NCBI GenBank assembly: GCA_029865225.1
Contig: JAOUHJ010000013.1
Span: 1 to 64,000 of the forward strand
Reading direction: 5' to 3'
Source: Nitrospira sp.
GTDB lineage: Bacteria > Nitrospirota > Nitrospiria > Nitrospirales > Nitrospiraceae
Length of the DNA stretch: 64,000 nt
Part shown: piece after piece, positions 19,090 to 28,818 of the stretch
Layout of the letters: the number at the start of each line of letters is the position of its first letter
Numbering within the stretch: position 1 is the stretch's first letter
Made by a program: the position numbers and the translations under genes
Notes under the pieces: generated by a model
Database searches by the model: none
Told to the model about the DNA's origin: nothing
The model's input: the letters and a program-made list of their open reading frames with translations, nothing else

Positions 19090-19770
19090 TTATTGCCATT
19101 TGACAATCGGCCATTTCTTACGTCGAGCGATGGAGGCCATTCCACGAATGGGATTCACCACCGTCGGGTGGCCCACGGCCTGTAGCAAATCGAGATCACC
19201 AGGACTGTCTCCGTAGGCGTAGCATTGAGACAGATCCAAGGTCAGCTCATGGGTTAGACGATCAATCAGTTGGCGTTTCCCTTGGCCGTAGGGAAGCGGG
19301 GGGATAAGAAAACCAGTATAGAGGCCGTTCATCTGCTCCAAACGACTGGCAAAGCATCGATCAGCCTGAAGCGCTTCCGCGACAGGAGCGATCAAGAAAT
19401 CGATGGACCCCGTCACGAAGACGATGGCATGGCCGGCCCGTCGATGTTCTTCAAGCGCCCGCATCGCAGGAGCCGAAACACGGGGACATAATTCCTCTCG
19501 ACAGAATTCTTCGCCCAGAGGTTGGATTACTTGCGCAGGTTTTCCGGCGAGGTAGAGCTTTCGTGATCGAAGCGGATGCAGCGAGAGGGTCGGGAAATGC
19601 CGCAGTAGCCAAGAGACACTCTCTCGGGCTTCCGGCCATCCCACGATCCCACGACGCCAGAGCCAACGGAAAAATCGTAGCTCGCTCGCTTCCCCAGGCA
19701 AAAGGGTATTGTCGACATCGAAGAAGGCAACGATGGAAGAGGAGAGCCCGCGCTGATCTGTTTGTATCAT
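19090..19770 (-). CDS. HAD-superfamily IB phosphatase
   Basis: A HAD phosphatase of the SerB/CicA-like IB class. Motif I is FFDVDNTLLPGE with the nucleophilic Asp, motif II is VFVTGSIDFLI, and motif III/IV is YAYGDSPGDLDLL. The helical cap lies between motifs I and II. The substrate is unknown; phosphoserine or a lysophospholipid-type monoester are possibilities from relatives. ATG 19770 is preferred over a GTG at 19785, with no strong Shine-Dalgarno for either. It is transcribed away from tRNA-Leu. Confidence 0.85.
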   Translation of the reverse strand: MIQTDQRGLSSSIVAFFDVDNTLLPGEASELRFFRWLWRRGIVGWPEARESVSWLLRHFPTLSLHPLRSRKLYLAGKPAQVIQPLGEEFCREELCPRVSAPAMRALEEHRRAGHAIVFVTGSIDFLIAPVAEALQADRCFASRLEQMNGLYTGFLIPPLPYGQGKRQLIDRLTHELTLDLSQCYAYGDSPGDLDLLQAVGHPTVVNPIRGMASIARRKKWPIVKWQ

Positions 19771-19823
19771 GGGCGACTCGTGCACAGAAAAATCGGTGCC
19801 GATTTTACCGGAGCTTCAGTTGA

Positions 19824-19853
19824 TTGACAACAATTTTACCGTACTCCTATAAT
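19824..19853 (+). promoter_or_regulatory. strong consensus sigma-70 promoter
   Basis: Perfect TTGACA (19824-19829) and perfect TATAAT (19848-19853) are separated by 18 bases. This is the best promoter seen in the window. It reads toward tRNA-Leu(GAG), whose 5' end lies about 110 bases downstream. Confidence 0.75.
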
Positions 19854-19883
19854 ACGGGCTCCCTCAAGCTCGTTCTTCGTGAC

Positions 19884-19958
19884 TCGTGAAGCGCATCTCG
19901 TGAAACGCTTGGCGAGACCAACTCAAGACGAACGACGCTTCACGATCGACGTTTCACG
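19884..19958. repeat. alternating inverted repeats in the tRNA leader
   Basis: TCGTGAAGCG (19884-19893) is the exact reverse complement of 19936-19945, and CGTGAAACG (19899-19907) is the exact reverse complement of 19950-19958. The arms alternate (A, B, A', B') and A resembles B, so several mutually exclusive hairpins are possible. This lies between the consensus promoter and tRNA-Leu. Confidence 0.7.
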
Positions 19959-19965
19959 CGTTGTT

Positions 19966-20049
19966 GCCGAAGTGGTGGAATGGCAGACACGCACGTTTGA
20001 GGGGCGTGTGGCGAAAGCCGTGCGGGTTCAAGTCCCGCCTTCGGCACCA
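19966..20049 (+). tRNA. tRNA-Leu (anticodon GAG)
   Basis: An 84-base class II tRNA. The acceptor GCCGAAG pairs with CTTCGGC, and the anticodon loop TTGAGGG is closed by CACGT/GCGTG with one G-T pair. The variable arm is followed by the T-arm GCGGGTTCAAGTCCCGC, and CCA is encoded at 20047-20049. Confidence 0.95.
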
Positions 20050-20100
20050 TTTGTTGACCTTCATCGAGCAGCGTCTCTCTGCACCATTCAGGCTATTTAT

Positions 20101-20150
20101 ATCTAGACTTTTGGCCCTATCCCGTAGGACACTGGCGCCGCCTTGTGCCC
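20101..20150 (+). promoter_or_regulatory. conserved leader segment, copy 1
   Basis: This segment starts ATCTAGACTT and contains CGTAGGA at 20123-20129. It is repeated upstream of the next kinase gene at 22691-22740 with about one base of indel. It lies about 195 bases before the kinase start and may hold a shared promoter or operator. Confidence 0.4.
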
Positions 20151-20295
20151 ATTTCTACACGCCTGAGTGACGAGTGATGAGATCGTCTCATCCCAAGCTA
20201 TGTCCCGCCGTCTTATCGCGGCTAGGGTCACTCCCTTATGGAAGCTCCAACGCTTCTTCGATCAGTTACCTCGATCACCCGGCAAGGAGTCTCAC

Positions 20296-22584
20296 ATGAT
20301 TTCTACCAGTAACCTGTCTGTGTTGGATCTGCTGCGCAGGCGGATTGCCGATCTCTCGCGTGAACTGGCCGAACGGGATAGTGTGTTGCACGAACGCACT
20401 CGGCACCTCCGTGTTGCTCAGTCTCTGGCTCATCTGGGTAGCTGGGATTGGGAGATCGAAAGCGGCGAGGTTCGATGCTCGAAAGAGTTGTATCGCATCT
20501 TCGGCCGTGATCCTGGTTTGCACCACATGACCTTCGAGATCTTTGTGTCGGCACCTGTCCCGGGCGATCACGATCGAGTTGTCGCTGCAATCAATGATGC
20601 GTTGGGAGGGAAGGCACCGTATGATGTGGAGTACCGAATCGTCCGACCGAATGGTGACGTGCGGACGATTCATTGCTGCGGTGAGGTCCTGCGAGACGAC
20701 AGCGGCAAGCCCTGTCGGATGTCCGGCTCAGTCCTGGACATCACGGAGCGCAAGCGCACTGAGGCGATGTTGCGTTCCTCGCAAGAAAAGCTGAGGCAGG
20801 CCCTCCAAGCATCGGGCATTGGACTGTGGGATTGGAATACCGAAACAAACGATGTGGTCCTTTCGGAGGAGTGGAAACGTCAGCTCGGGTATGAGGAGAC
20901 GGAGCTCTCTGACACATTCGAGACGTGGGTGACGCTGCTGCACCCAGATGATCATAGTCGCGCCATCGCGTATATGGGAGAGTACGCGCGTGAACGCCAA
21001 GGAGAGTATCGGCAGGAGTTCCGCCTGAGGCATAAGGACGGAACGTACCGATGGATTGAGGCCCGCGCCTCCTTTGTGACGGAAACCGACGGTTCGCAGA
21101 TCCGCCTCCTTGGTTCACATACCGATATCACCGAACGCAAAAGAATGGAGGAGGCGGTATGTGAGAGCGAGGACCGATACCGAACGTTGGTCGAGCTGTC
21201 ACCGTCCGGGGTCTTCGTGTTCTCTGAAGGGCGGACAGTCTATGCCAACCACACGGGCGCCATTCTCATGGGAGCGAATGATCCCAAAGAAATTCTCGAT
21301 CGCCCGATGTTCGATTTCATCCATCCAGACTATCACGACGAAGTCCGTGAAAATGTGAAACGGCTGCTCACGGGAAACGTTTCCGTCCATAGTGCGGAAC
21401 GGATATACGTGAAGATGGATGGCACATCGGTTCCGGTTCAAGTGGAAGCCGCACGGATCATGTGGAACGGCAGGCCCGCCATCCTTGTCCTGTTCTCCGA
21501 TATCACCGATCGACAACGGGCTGAGGACGAGTTACGCCGATCCCATACCTTCTTGCGGCAGGTGATCGACGCCGATCCGAACTTTATCTTCGCCAAGGAT
21601 CGTGAAGGACGTTTTACGATGGCCAACAAGGCGGTCGCCGATTGTTACGGAACCACCGTGGAGAACCTCATTGGCCAGTCAGACGCTGATTTTAATCCCA
21701 ACTGGGAAGAGGTTGAGTTTTCTCGTCAAACGGATCTCCAGGTCATGAATTCCTTGCAAGACTACTTTATGGCGGAGGAAAAGATCACGGATTGGTCTGG
21801 GAAAACGCGCTGGTTACAGTCCGTTAAGCGGCCGATTGTTGATACTCATGGGCGGGCCCATATGGTGCTTGGTGCGGCGACCGACATCACTGAGCGGAAG
21901 CAAATGGAAGAGATGCTCGTGCGACGCGAAGAAGACTTGAGTACGGCGCTTCGAGAACGAGAACGCATCAGCCAGGATCTCCATGACGGGATTCTCCAAT
22001 CGCTCTATGCCGTCGGGCTCAGTCTAGTGGCATGTAAGCCATCGATCATGCAACAACCAGAACACATTGCTGAAAAACTTATCACGACGCTCGATCAGGC
22101 GATCGGGCAACTTAACCACGTGATGGGAGAGCTTCGTAATTTCATCACTGGTCTGGAGTCACACCTCGTACAGGGTGGTGACTTCCCGACGGCGCTACGA
22201 ACCATGATCCACTCAATGTGTGCCGCCAATTCCGCCAAGTGTCGGGTGCGGGTCGATGACGCAGCCGGGAGTCATATCTCAACCGAGCAGGCGGTCCATG
22301 TCGTGAACATTGCTCGGGAGGCATTGAGTAACGCCCTCCGTCACAGCCATGCCACACGTATTACCCTATCCTTGCGACAATACATTGGTTCCGTCTGTCT
22401 CGCCATTACGGACAACGGGATCGGATTTAGTCCAAGCTCAGTGCGGGGTGTTGGTCGTGGGTTAGCCAACATGGCGGAGCGGGCTCAAAAAATTGGTGGC
22501 TCATTCATAGTCAGATCGGAGCCTCACAAGGGCACAAGGATTGTACTCGATCTTCCGAAGTGTCCCAATGGGAACACTCACTGA
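20296..22584 (+). CDS. cytoplasmic sensor histidine kinase with four PAS domains
   Basis: A 762-residue kinase with no membrane segment. After a short coiled coil (1-42), four PAS/PAC domains run at about 43-158, 159-287, 288-410 and 411-545; each ends in a DITER/DITDR-type PAC motif. The kinase core is of the NarL-partner type: a HisKA_3 box with His563 in ERISQDLHDGILQSLYAVG and a HATPase domain (EALSNALRHSHA, TDNGIGF, GRGLANMAERA). I chose ATG 20296 because AAGGAG lies six bases upstream; longer starts lack one. It resembles the following kinase in every domain it has, and the regulator at 28766 is its likely partner. Confidence 0.9.
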   Translation: MISTSNLSVLDLLRRRIADLSRELAERDSVLHERTRHLRVAQSLAHLGSWDWEIESGEVRCSKELYRIFGRDPGLHHMTFEIFVSAPVPGDHDRVVAAINDALGGKAPYDVEYRIVRPNGDVRTIHCCGEVLRDDSGKPCRMSGSVLDITERKRTEAMLRSSQEKLRQALQASGIGLWDWNTETNDVVLSEEWKRQLGYEETELSDTFETWVTLLHPDDHSRAIAYMGEYARERQGEYRQEFRLRHKDGTYRWIEARASFVTETDGSQIRLLGSHTDITERKRMEEAVCESEDRYRTLVELSPSGVFVFSEGRTVYANHTGAILMGANDPKEILDRPMFDFIHPDYHDEVRENVKRLLTGNVSVHSAERIYVKMDGTSVPVQVEAARIMWNGRPAILVLFSDITDRQRAEDELRRSHTFLRQVIDADPNFIFAKDREGRFTMANKAVADCYGTTVENLIGQSDADFNPNWEEVEFSRQTDLQVMNSLQDYFMAEEKITDWSGKTRWLQSVKRPIVDTHGRAHMVLGAATDITERKQMEEMLVRREEDLSTALRERERISQDLHDGILQSLYAVGLSLVACKPSIMQQPEHIAEKLITTLDQAIGQLNHVMGELRNFITGLESHLVQGGDFPTALRTMIHSMCAANSAKCRVRVDDAAGSHISTEQAVHVVNIAREALSNALRHSHATRITLSLRQYIGSVCLAITDNGIGFSPSSVRGVGRGLANMAERAQKIGGSFIVRSEPHKGTRIVLDLPKCPNGNTH

Positions 22585-22690
22585 TATGCGTGTTTACAGC
22601 CCGTGCGGCGAAAGTGGTCTGAGTTCCCTTCATGCCTTCTGTACCATGGATTCCCTGCAGCCTCATCCTTGAAGGTCCTGGGCCATTCGG

Positions 22691-22740
22691 ATCTAGACTT
22701 TGATCGACTCTCGTAGGAGACTAGCCCCCTCGTTGGGACC
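22691..22740 (+). promoter_or_regulatory. conserved leader segment, copy 2
   Basis: The second copy of the ATCTAGACTT ... CGTAGGA segment (CGTAGGA at 22712-22718), about 167 bases before the large kinase gene. Here the core reads TCTCGTAGGAGA, a small inverted repeat that could be a binding site. Confidence 0.4.
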
Positions 22741-22857
22741 TTTTCTTAGGAACCCGTAGTCGAGCTGTAGGCGAAGAGTTGTTCTTGGCGAAAGCCGCTC
22801 CAGGGGGCTGAGCCATTCTTGCCCTATTGTCGATGTCGTGCAGCAAGGAGCTCGAAC

Positions 22858-25800
22858 ATGAGCGCGACAAGCCATCCTCCCGAACTAGATCTGTTGCGGA
22901 AACAGGTCGCCGACTTAGCGCGTGAGTTGACAGAACGGGACCAGGCCCTTCGCCATCAAAATCGAAAGATGGATGGTGAGCTCCAAGACCTGCGCGAACA
23001 GTCGGAAATGCTTCGAGCTATCGTGGCTGGCACTGCAGCAGAGACCGGCGAGGACTTTTTCAAGACCCTGGTGCTTCATCTGTGTTCGGTGTTTGGCGTG
23101 CAGTATGCCATCGTGGGAGAGATCCAACCAGCGGCCGTCAGGAAGATTCACACCATTGCGGTCTCTTCAGGGGGCTCACTCGTCGAGAATTTTGACTATC
23201 CCCTTGTCAACACACCCTGCGAAATAGCACTGCAACATTCTTTTGCCTGCTTCGAGCGAGAAGTACGGGCTTCGTTTCCGGCATTTGAACGATTAGACCA
23301 GTTGCGGGTCGAGAGCTATTGTGGCGTATCGCTCAGCGCAAGAGATGGGACGGTTATTGGCCTGCTCGCGGTTATGGATACCAAGCCGTTTCCTAATGCC
23401 CAACGACTGAAATCGCTCATGGCCGTATTTGCGTCACGTGCGGGAGCCGAACTCCAGCGATGGCAGATCGAGAACAAGCTCCGTGATCGGAATCGCCATC
23501 TGATCGAATCCCAGGCTCTGGCACATCTAGGAAGCTGGGATTGGGACATAGACAGCGGAAATGTCTGGTGGTCGGATGAACAATATAGGCTCTTTGGCCA
23601 CGAACCGGGAACCATTCCAGCCACCCACGATACCTTCTTGCGGGCCGTCTATCCGGATGATCGAGGCTACGTGCAGGGAGCGATCGACGCAGCCCTGGCA
23701 GGCCGGGCCCGGTTCGATATGGAATGTCGGATCGTCCGGTCAAACGGGGAGGTTCGTGTCGTCAACTGTCGAGGTGAGGTGCTGCGAGACAGCGGCGGCC
23801 AACCTATTTCCATGTCTGGTAGCATGCTCGATATCACAGACCAGACTCGGGTGGAGGAGGCGCTGAAGGCTTCTCAGAGTAAGCTTCGGCAAGCTCTGCA
23901 AGCCTCAGGTACTGGGTTATGGGATTGGAACACGAACACAAACGAGGTGGTATTTTCCAAGGAGTGGATCTGCCAACTTGGATACGAGCAAGGGGACCTT
24001 TCATGTTCCTTTGAGACCTGGGTGAGCCTTCTTCACCCGGAAGATCGGGATCGAGCGATGGCGTATGTGCAGGAGTATGTGGCTCATCGGAGGGGCGATT
24101 ATCGGCAGGAATTTCGATTACGACATAAGAACGGGACATATCGATGGATTGAAGCGAGAGCCTCCTTTGCTACGGAGGCGGATGGCAGACGAATTCGGTT
24201 GCTTGGCTCCCACACGGACATTACCGATCGTAAGCAGATGGAGGAGGCGGTACGGGAAAGCGAGGAGCGCTATCGAACGTTGGTCGAACTTTCCCCTTCT
24301 GGTGTATTCGTCTTCTGTGAAGGGCGGACGGTGTATATGAATCACACGGGGGCCCTCCTCATGGGAGCCAAGGATGTGCAGGAAATCATCGACCGACCTA
24401 CGTTTGATTGCATCCATCCTGACTATCATCAGGAAGTCCGCGAGAATGTAAAACGACTCCTGAGCGGTGGCGTCTCTGTCCATAGCGCAGAGCGGATCTA
24501 CCTCAAGTTAGACGGAACACCGATTCTGGTTCAGGTCGAGGCGGCACGGATCACCTGGAACGGCAAGCCAGCTATTCTCGGCTTCTTTTCTGACATTACC
24601 GAGCGCAAAGAGGCTCAGGAGGCCGTTGTCGCCCTCAATGCCTCGCTGGAACGACAGGTGTGTGACCGGACGGAAGCATTGCGCCGGAGTGAAGAGCGCT
24701 TTCGTCAATTTGCCGAGTCGGTCGGTTCCGCGTTTCTGATTGCTGATATTTCGCCGGACGCACTGGACGTCGTATATGTGAACGCGGCGTTCACGTTCAT
24801 CTGGGGCATCGAGCGAGAGGAAATCTGTCGAGAAGGGTCGCTGTGGCTCGACTCGATCCATCCGGAGGACAAGGAACGGGTCAAGGCGAACCATGATCGC
24901 TTTGTTGCCGGTGGGACGACGGCGGTGTTTTATTGTGAGTACCGAATCGTCGGGCGCGACGGCTACATCCGCTGGATCGCTGATCGCAGAGTAAGAATGA
25001 CCGGGTGGGAGAATCGGATTGCGGGTATTGCGGAGGATATTACAAGTCACAAGCAACAGCTAGCGCTCATGCAGCAAACGGAAGCGATCGGAAAGATTGG
25101 GGGATGGGAGCTGAACCTAGTTACCAACCGTCTCTGGTGGAGCGATGAGACCTACCGGTTGCACGACACGACGCCGGAGTTGTACAGCCCGACGGTTGAA
25201 ACTGCCTTGAAGTTCTACGCACCCGAGAGTCGCCCCGTGATATCAGAAGCGTTGGGGAAAGGGGTCACACAGGGGTTGCCGTGGGACCTTGAGTTGGAAC
25301 TCATCACGGCCAAGGGGCGTCGGATCGCGGTGCGGGCTGCCGGCATGGTCGACGTCGTGAATGGACGAGCGGTGCGGGTGTATGGAACGTTCCAAGACAT
25401 CACCGAGCGCAAAATGGCAGAGGAGGCCCTCCAGCGAGCGCATGATGAATTGGAACGCAAGGTGATCGAGCGTACGGGAGAATTGCGGGCCAGCGAGGAG
25501 CGCTATGCACGTGCCACCGCCATCGGCAAAGTTGGGGTATGGAACTTAGATGTCTTAAACGGTCAATACCACGGGGATGCCAATCTGAAGGCTCTTTTTG
25601 GCTATGGCCCAGAAGAACTTTCAGCCGATCCCTTTGTCTGGTTGAACTTGGTCTATTTGGACGACCAGCCGAGCGCCATGAAGAACTTCGAATTGATGCA
25701 AAGCGGGGCAGCTGACGAGTGCCACTACGAGCTTCGCATGGTGAAGAAGGATGGCTCCATGATATGGACTGATGTTCGATGCCATGGTGTGCGTGATCGG

Positions 25801-28800
25801 AAGGGGCGTTTGACACACTTGATTGGTGCCACGGTCGACATTACTGAACGCAAGGAGGCGGAGGAGGCGCTGCGGGCCAGCGAGGAATTGTTTTCGAAAG
25901 CGTTCCGGTCCAGCCCCGACCCGATGGTGTTGGTGGAGCTCGACTCCGGCCGGTGGCTCGACGTCAACGACGCCTGTCTCGCCGGTCTTGGATGTAAACG
26001 AGAGGATGTGGTCGGGCGAAGGGGGGAAGAACTCGAGCATCGGCTGACGCCAGATGACCAGATCCCCTTCATTGAGCGATTGAAGCGGGAGGGCTCGATC
26101 CGCAATTTCGAAGCTGTTTTTCAGACGGCCTGCGGTGAACGCCGTGATTACCTCGTGTCTGCAGAACAGATCGAGTACCACGGGAAATCTTGCATGATCA
26201 TACTCAGCAAAGACATCACCGAACGGAAGAGAGTACAGGAAACGCTTCGACTGAGCGAAGAACGCTTTCGCAGCCTGTTTGAAAATTCTCCCATCGCCTA
26301 TCAATCGCTCGACCTAGAAGGGCGGTTCCTCGACGTGAATCCAAGGTTGTGCCAGCTGTTCGGATATCAAAGTGAGGAATTGATAGGGAGGAGCTTCGGG
26401 GATCTTTGGGCCGATGATGTTCGTTGCGATTTTCCCAAGACGTTCGAGGCCTTCACGAAGACCGGCCAATTGCGCAACGAGCTTTCGCTTCGTCGTCGAG
26501 ACGGAACCATCGTCAATGCCGTGATAGACGGACGTGTCCAGCACGACCAGGACGGTGATTTCATCAGAACCCACTGCATTCTGACTGACATCACCGAGCG
26601 GAAACGAATGGAGGACGCGCTACGCGAAAGCGAGGAACGATTCTCCAAGGCGTTTAGGACAAGTCCTCATCCTATAGGGATCACGGAGGTGGCAACGGGC
26701 CGCTGTATCGAGGTGAATGACGCCTGTCTGCAAGCATTCGGTTTTCGTCGTGAGGAAGTGATCGGAAACACCACGTTGATGCTCGGGATCTGGCCGAATC
26801 TCGAAGATCGAGTGCGGGTTATCGAGCGATTGAAAGCTGGGCAGCCGGTACGCAACATGGAGTTTGCCTTACGGGCCAAATCGGGTGACCTACGCTACTT
26901 TCTGACATCCGCGGACCTCGCCGAGCTCAACGGAACGCTCTGCGTGGTGACTGTGGCGAACGACATCACGGACCGGAAGCATGCGGAAGAGGCATTGCGC
27001 CTCAGCGAAGAGCGGTTTGCTAAGGCATTCCATGGCAGCCCCCATCCACTGGTCATTACCGAGTTGGATACCGGTCGAGTGGTGGATATGAATGATGCTG
27101 CCAGTCAGATGTTAGGCTATCGCAAAGAGGAGGTTGTGGAGGAAACGACATTGCAGATAGGGCTCTGGGATTCTGTGGATGAACGGGCCCGATACCTCGA
27201 TCTGTTGAAGCGACAGGGATCGACCCGCAACGTGGAGGTGAAGCTGCGGAGCAGAAGCGGCGAAGTCCGCCAGTGCCTGCTGTCGTCAGAAGTGATTATG
27301 CTGAACGGCAAGCAATGCTCTGTGACCGTCGGGAATGATATCACCGAGCGCAAGCGCATGGAGCAAGCGCTGCAGTTGACCCAGTTTTCGGTCGACCAGG
27401 CAGTCGAAGCGATTCTGTGGTTGGATTCGACCGCTCGAATATTCAATGTCAACGATACCGCATGCCGAATGTTGGGGTACTCCCGGCCGGAACTGACGTC
27501 GATGACGGTGCATGACATCGACCCCAATTTCCCAGTCGAGCGTTGGACGGAGCATTGGGGTCATTTGAAGGAACAAGGGGCGTTGGCATTTGAGGCGAAA
27601 TATTGGACATGTACCGGCGACGTGTTGGAGATGGAGGTGACCTTCAACTATCTATCGTATGACGGAAAAGAGTACGGCTGTGCGATTTTGAGAGACATCG
27701 GAGAACGCAAACGAGCCGAAGCGGAACTTCGCCGGTCGCATACGTTTTTGCGACAGGTCATCGACACAGACCCGGACCTCATCTTCGCCAAGGATCGTGA
27801 CGGACGTTTTACGATGGCCAACAAGGCTGTCGCTGATTGGTATGGGACGACGGTGGACGATGTGATCGGAAAGTCGGATGCTGACTTCAATGCCAATGTG
27901 GATGAGGTGGAGTTCTTTCGAGATCACGATTTGGAGGTGATAAATTCCGGGCGGGATCGGTTTATCCCGGAGGAAAAATTCACTGACGTGATGGGGCGCA
28001 CTCGTTGGTTACAGACCGTCAAGAGGCCGATTTTCGACGACACTGGTCAGGTTCACATGGTGCTTGGAGCGGCGACCGACATTACAGAGCGCAAGAGGAT
28101 GGAGGAGATGTTGCTCCAACGGGAACGAGATTTGAACGCAGCGCTCCAAGAACGGGAGCGAATCAGTCAGGATCTCCACGACGGGATTCTCCAGTCGTTG
28201 TATGCGGTGGGCCTTGGGTTGGAGGGTTGTAAACCGATGATCAAGCAACAGCCGGGACCTGTCGCGGCGAAGTTCATGTCCACACTCGATCAGACGATTG
28301 GGCAGCTCAATCACGTGATGGGAGAGGTGCGTAATTTCATCGCCGGTCTTGAATCTCACGTGATCCAAGGCGGTGATTTTCCGTCGGCATTACGGACCAT
28401 GGTTCAGACGATGTCCAGCGCCTCTCGGGCGAAATGTGTGATACGAATCGACGAGGCGGCGGCACGCCGCCTGTCCACCGAACACGCACTTCACATTATT
28501 AACATCGTTCGGGAAGGCCTCAGTAATGCCTTGCGCCATAGCCAAGCCACACAGATCGTGGTATCACTCCGGGAATTGGTCCGTACTATTCGTCTCACCA
28601 TTCGTGACAATGGCATCGGCTTTAATACTCGGTCGGCTCAGGGCGTTGGTCATGGGTTAGCCAATATGGCGGCCCGGGCTCAAAAGGTCCGGGGATCGTT
28701 CGCCCTTCAATCGAAACCATGGAAGGGGACGAAAATCTTACTCGATCTTTCAAAGGATGGTCACGATGCTCACAACCAAAACACAAGTTCAAACCATTCG

Positions 28801-28818
28801 TGTGTTGCTGGTCGATGA
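22858..28818 (+). CDS. giant GAF/12-PAS sensor histidine kinase
   Basis: A cytoplasmic kinase of about 1986 residues. The order is coiled coil (1-60), GAF (about 60-205), then twelve PAS/PAC units beginning near residues 213, 337, 464, 610, 735, 875, 1005, 1130, 1255, 1380, 1500 and 1624. A HisKA_3 box (His1774 in SQDLHDGILQSLYAVG) and a HATPase domain (EGLSNALRHSQA, IRDNGIGF, GHGLANMAARA) complete it. PAS1-3, the last PAS and the catalytic core match the preceding kinase; the GAF and PAS4-11 are extra. ATG 22858 has AAGGAG seven bases upstream. Ligands are unknown. A NarL-type regulator gene overlaps its 3' end. Confidence 0.92.
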   Translation: MSATSHPPELDLLRKQVADLARELTERDQALRHQNRKMDGELQDLREQSEMLRAIVAGTAAETGEDFFKTLVLHLCSVFGVQYAIVGEIQPAAVRKIHTIAVSSGGSLVENFDYPLVNTPCEIALQHSFACFEREVRASFPAFERLDQLRVESYCGVSLSARDGTVIGLLAVMDTKPFPNAQRLKSLMAVFASRAGAELQRWQIENKLRDRNRHLIESQALAHLGSWDWDIDSGNVWWSDEQYRLFGHEPGTIPATHDTFLRAVYPDDRGYVQGAIDAALAGRARFDMECRIVRSNGEVRVVNCRGEVLRDSGGQPISMSGSMLDITDQTRVEEALKASQSKLRQALQASGTGLWDWNTNTNEVVFSKEWICQLGYEQGDLSCSFETWVSLLHPEDRDRAMAYVQEYVAHRRGDYRQEFRLRHKNGTYRWIEARASFATEADGRRIRLLGSHTDITDRKQMEEAVRESEERYRTLVELSPSGVFVFCEGRTVYMNHTGALLMGAKDVQEIIDRPTFDCIHPDYHQEVRENVKRLLSGGVSVHSAERIYLKLDGTPILVQVEAARITWNGKPAILGFFSDITERKEAQEAVVALNASLERQVCDRTEALRRSEERFRQFAESVGSAFLIADISPDALDVVYVNAAFTFIWGIEREEICREGSLWLDSIHPEDKERVKANHDRFVAGGTTAVFYCEYRIVGRDGYIRWIADRRVRMTGWENRIAGIAEDITSHKQQLALMQQTEAIGKIGGWELNLVTNRLWWSDETYRLHDTTPELYSPTVETALKFYAPESRPVISEALGKGVTQGLPWDLELELITAKGRRIAVRAAGMVDVVNGRAVRVYGTFQDITERKMAEEALQRAHDELERKVIERTGELRASEERYARATAIGKVGVWNLDVLNGQYHGDANLKALFGYGPEELSADPFVWLNLVYLDDQPSAMKNFELMQSGAADECHYELRMVKKDGSMIWTDVRCHGVRDRKGRLTHLIGATVDITERKEAEEALRASEELFSKAFRSSPDPMVLVELDSGRWLDVNDACLAGLGCKREDVVGRRGEELEHRLTPDDQIPFIERLKREGSIRNFEAVFQTACGERRDYLVSAEQIEYHGKSCMIILSKDITERKRVQETLRLSEERFRSLFENSPIAYQSLDLEGRFLDVNPRLCQLFGYQSEELIGRSFGDLWADDVRCDFPKTFEAFTKTGQLRNELSLRRRDGTIVNAVIDGRVQHDQDGDFIRTHCILTDITERKRMEDALRESEERFSKAFRTSPHPIGITEVATGRCIEVNDACLQAFGFRREEVIGNTTLMLGIWPNLEDRVRVIERLKAGQPVRNMEFALRAKSGDLRYFLTSADLAELNGTLCVVTVANDITDRKHAEEALRLSEERFAKAFHGSPHPLVITELDTGRVVDMNDAASQMLGYRKEEVVEETTLQIGLWDSVDERARYLDLLKRQGSTRNVEVKLRSRSGEVRQCLLSSEVIMLNGKQCSVTVGNDITERKRMEQALQLTQFSVDQAVEAILWLDSTARIFNVNDTACRMLGYSRPELTSMTVHDIDPNFPVERWTEHWGHLKEQGALAFEAKYWTCTGDVLEMEVTFNYLSYDGKEYGCAILRDIGERKRAEAELRRSHTFLRQVIDTDPDLIFAKDRDGRFTMANKAVADWYGTTVDDVIGKSDADFNANVDEVEFFRDHDLEVINSGRDRFIPEEKFTDVMGRTRWLQTVKRPIFDDTGQVHMVLGAATDITERKRMEEMLLQRERDLNAALQERERISQDLHDGILQSLYAVGLGLEGCKPMIKQQPGPVAAKFMSTLDQTIGQLNHVMGEVRNFIAGLESHVIQGGDFPSALRTMVQTMSSASRAKCVIRIDEAAARRLSTEHALHIINIVREGLSNALRHSQATQIVVSLRELVRTIRLTIRDNGIGFNTRSAQGVGHGLANMAARAQKVRGSFALQSKPWKGTKILLDLSKDGHDAHNQNTSSNHSCVAGR

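Noticed and set aside
20167-20295. Longer N-terminus for the first PAS kinase
   Set aside because: ATG 20296 has an AAGGAG site and matches the paralogue's start; the extra 43 codons overlap the leader and lack a ribosome binding site.
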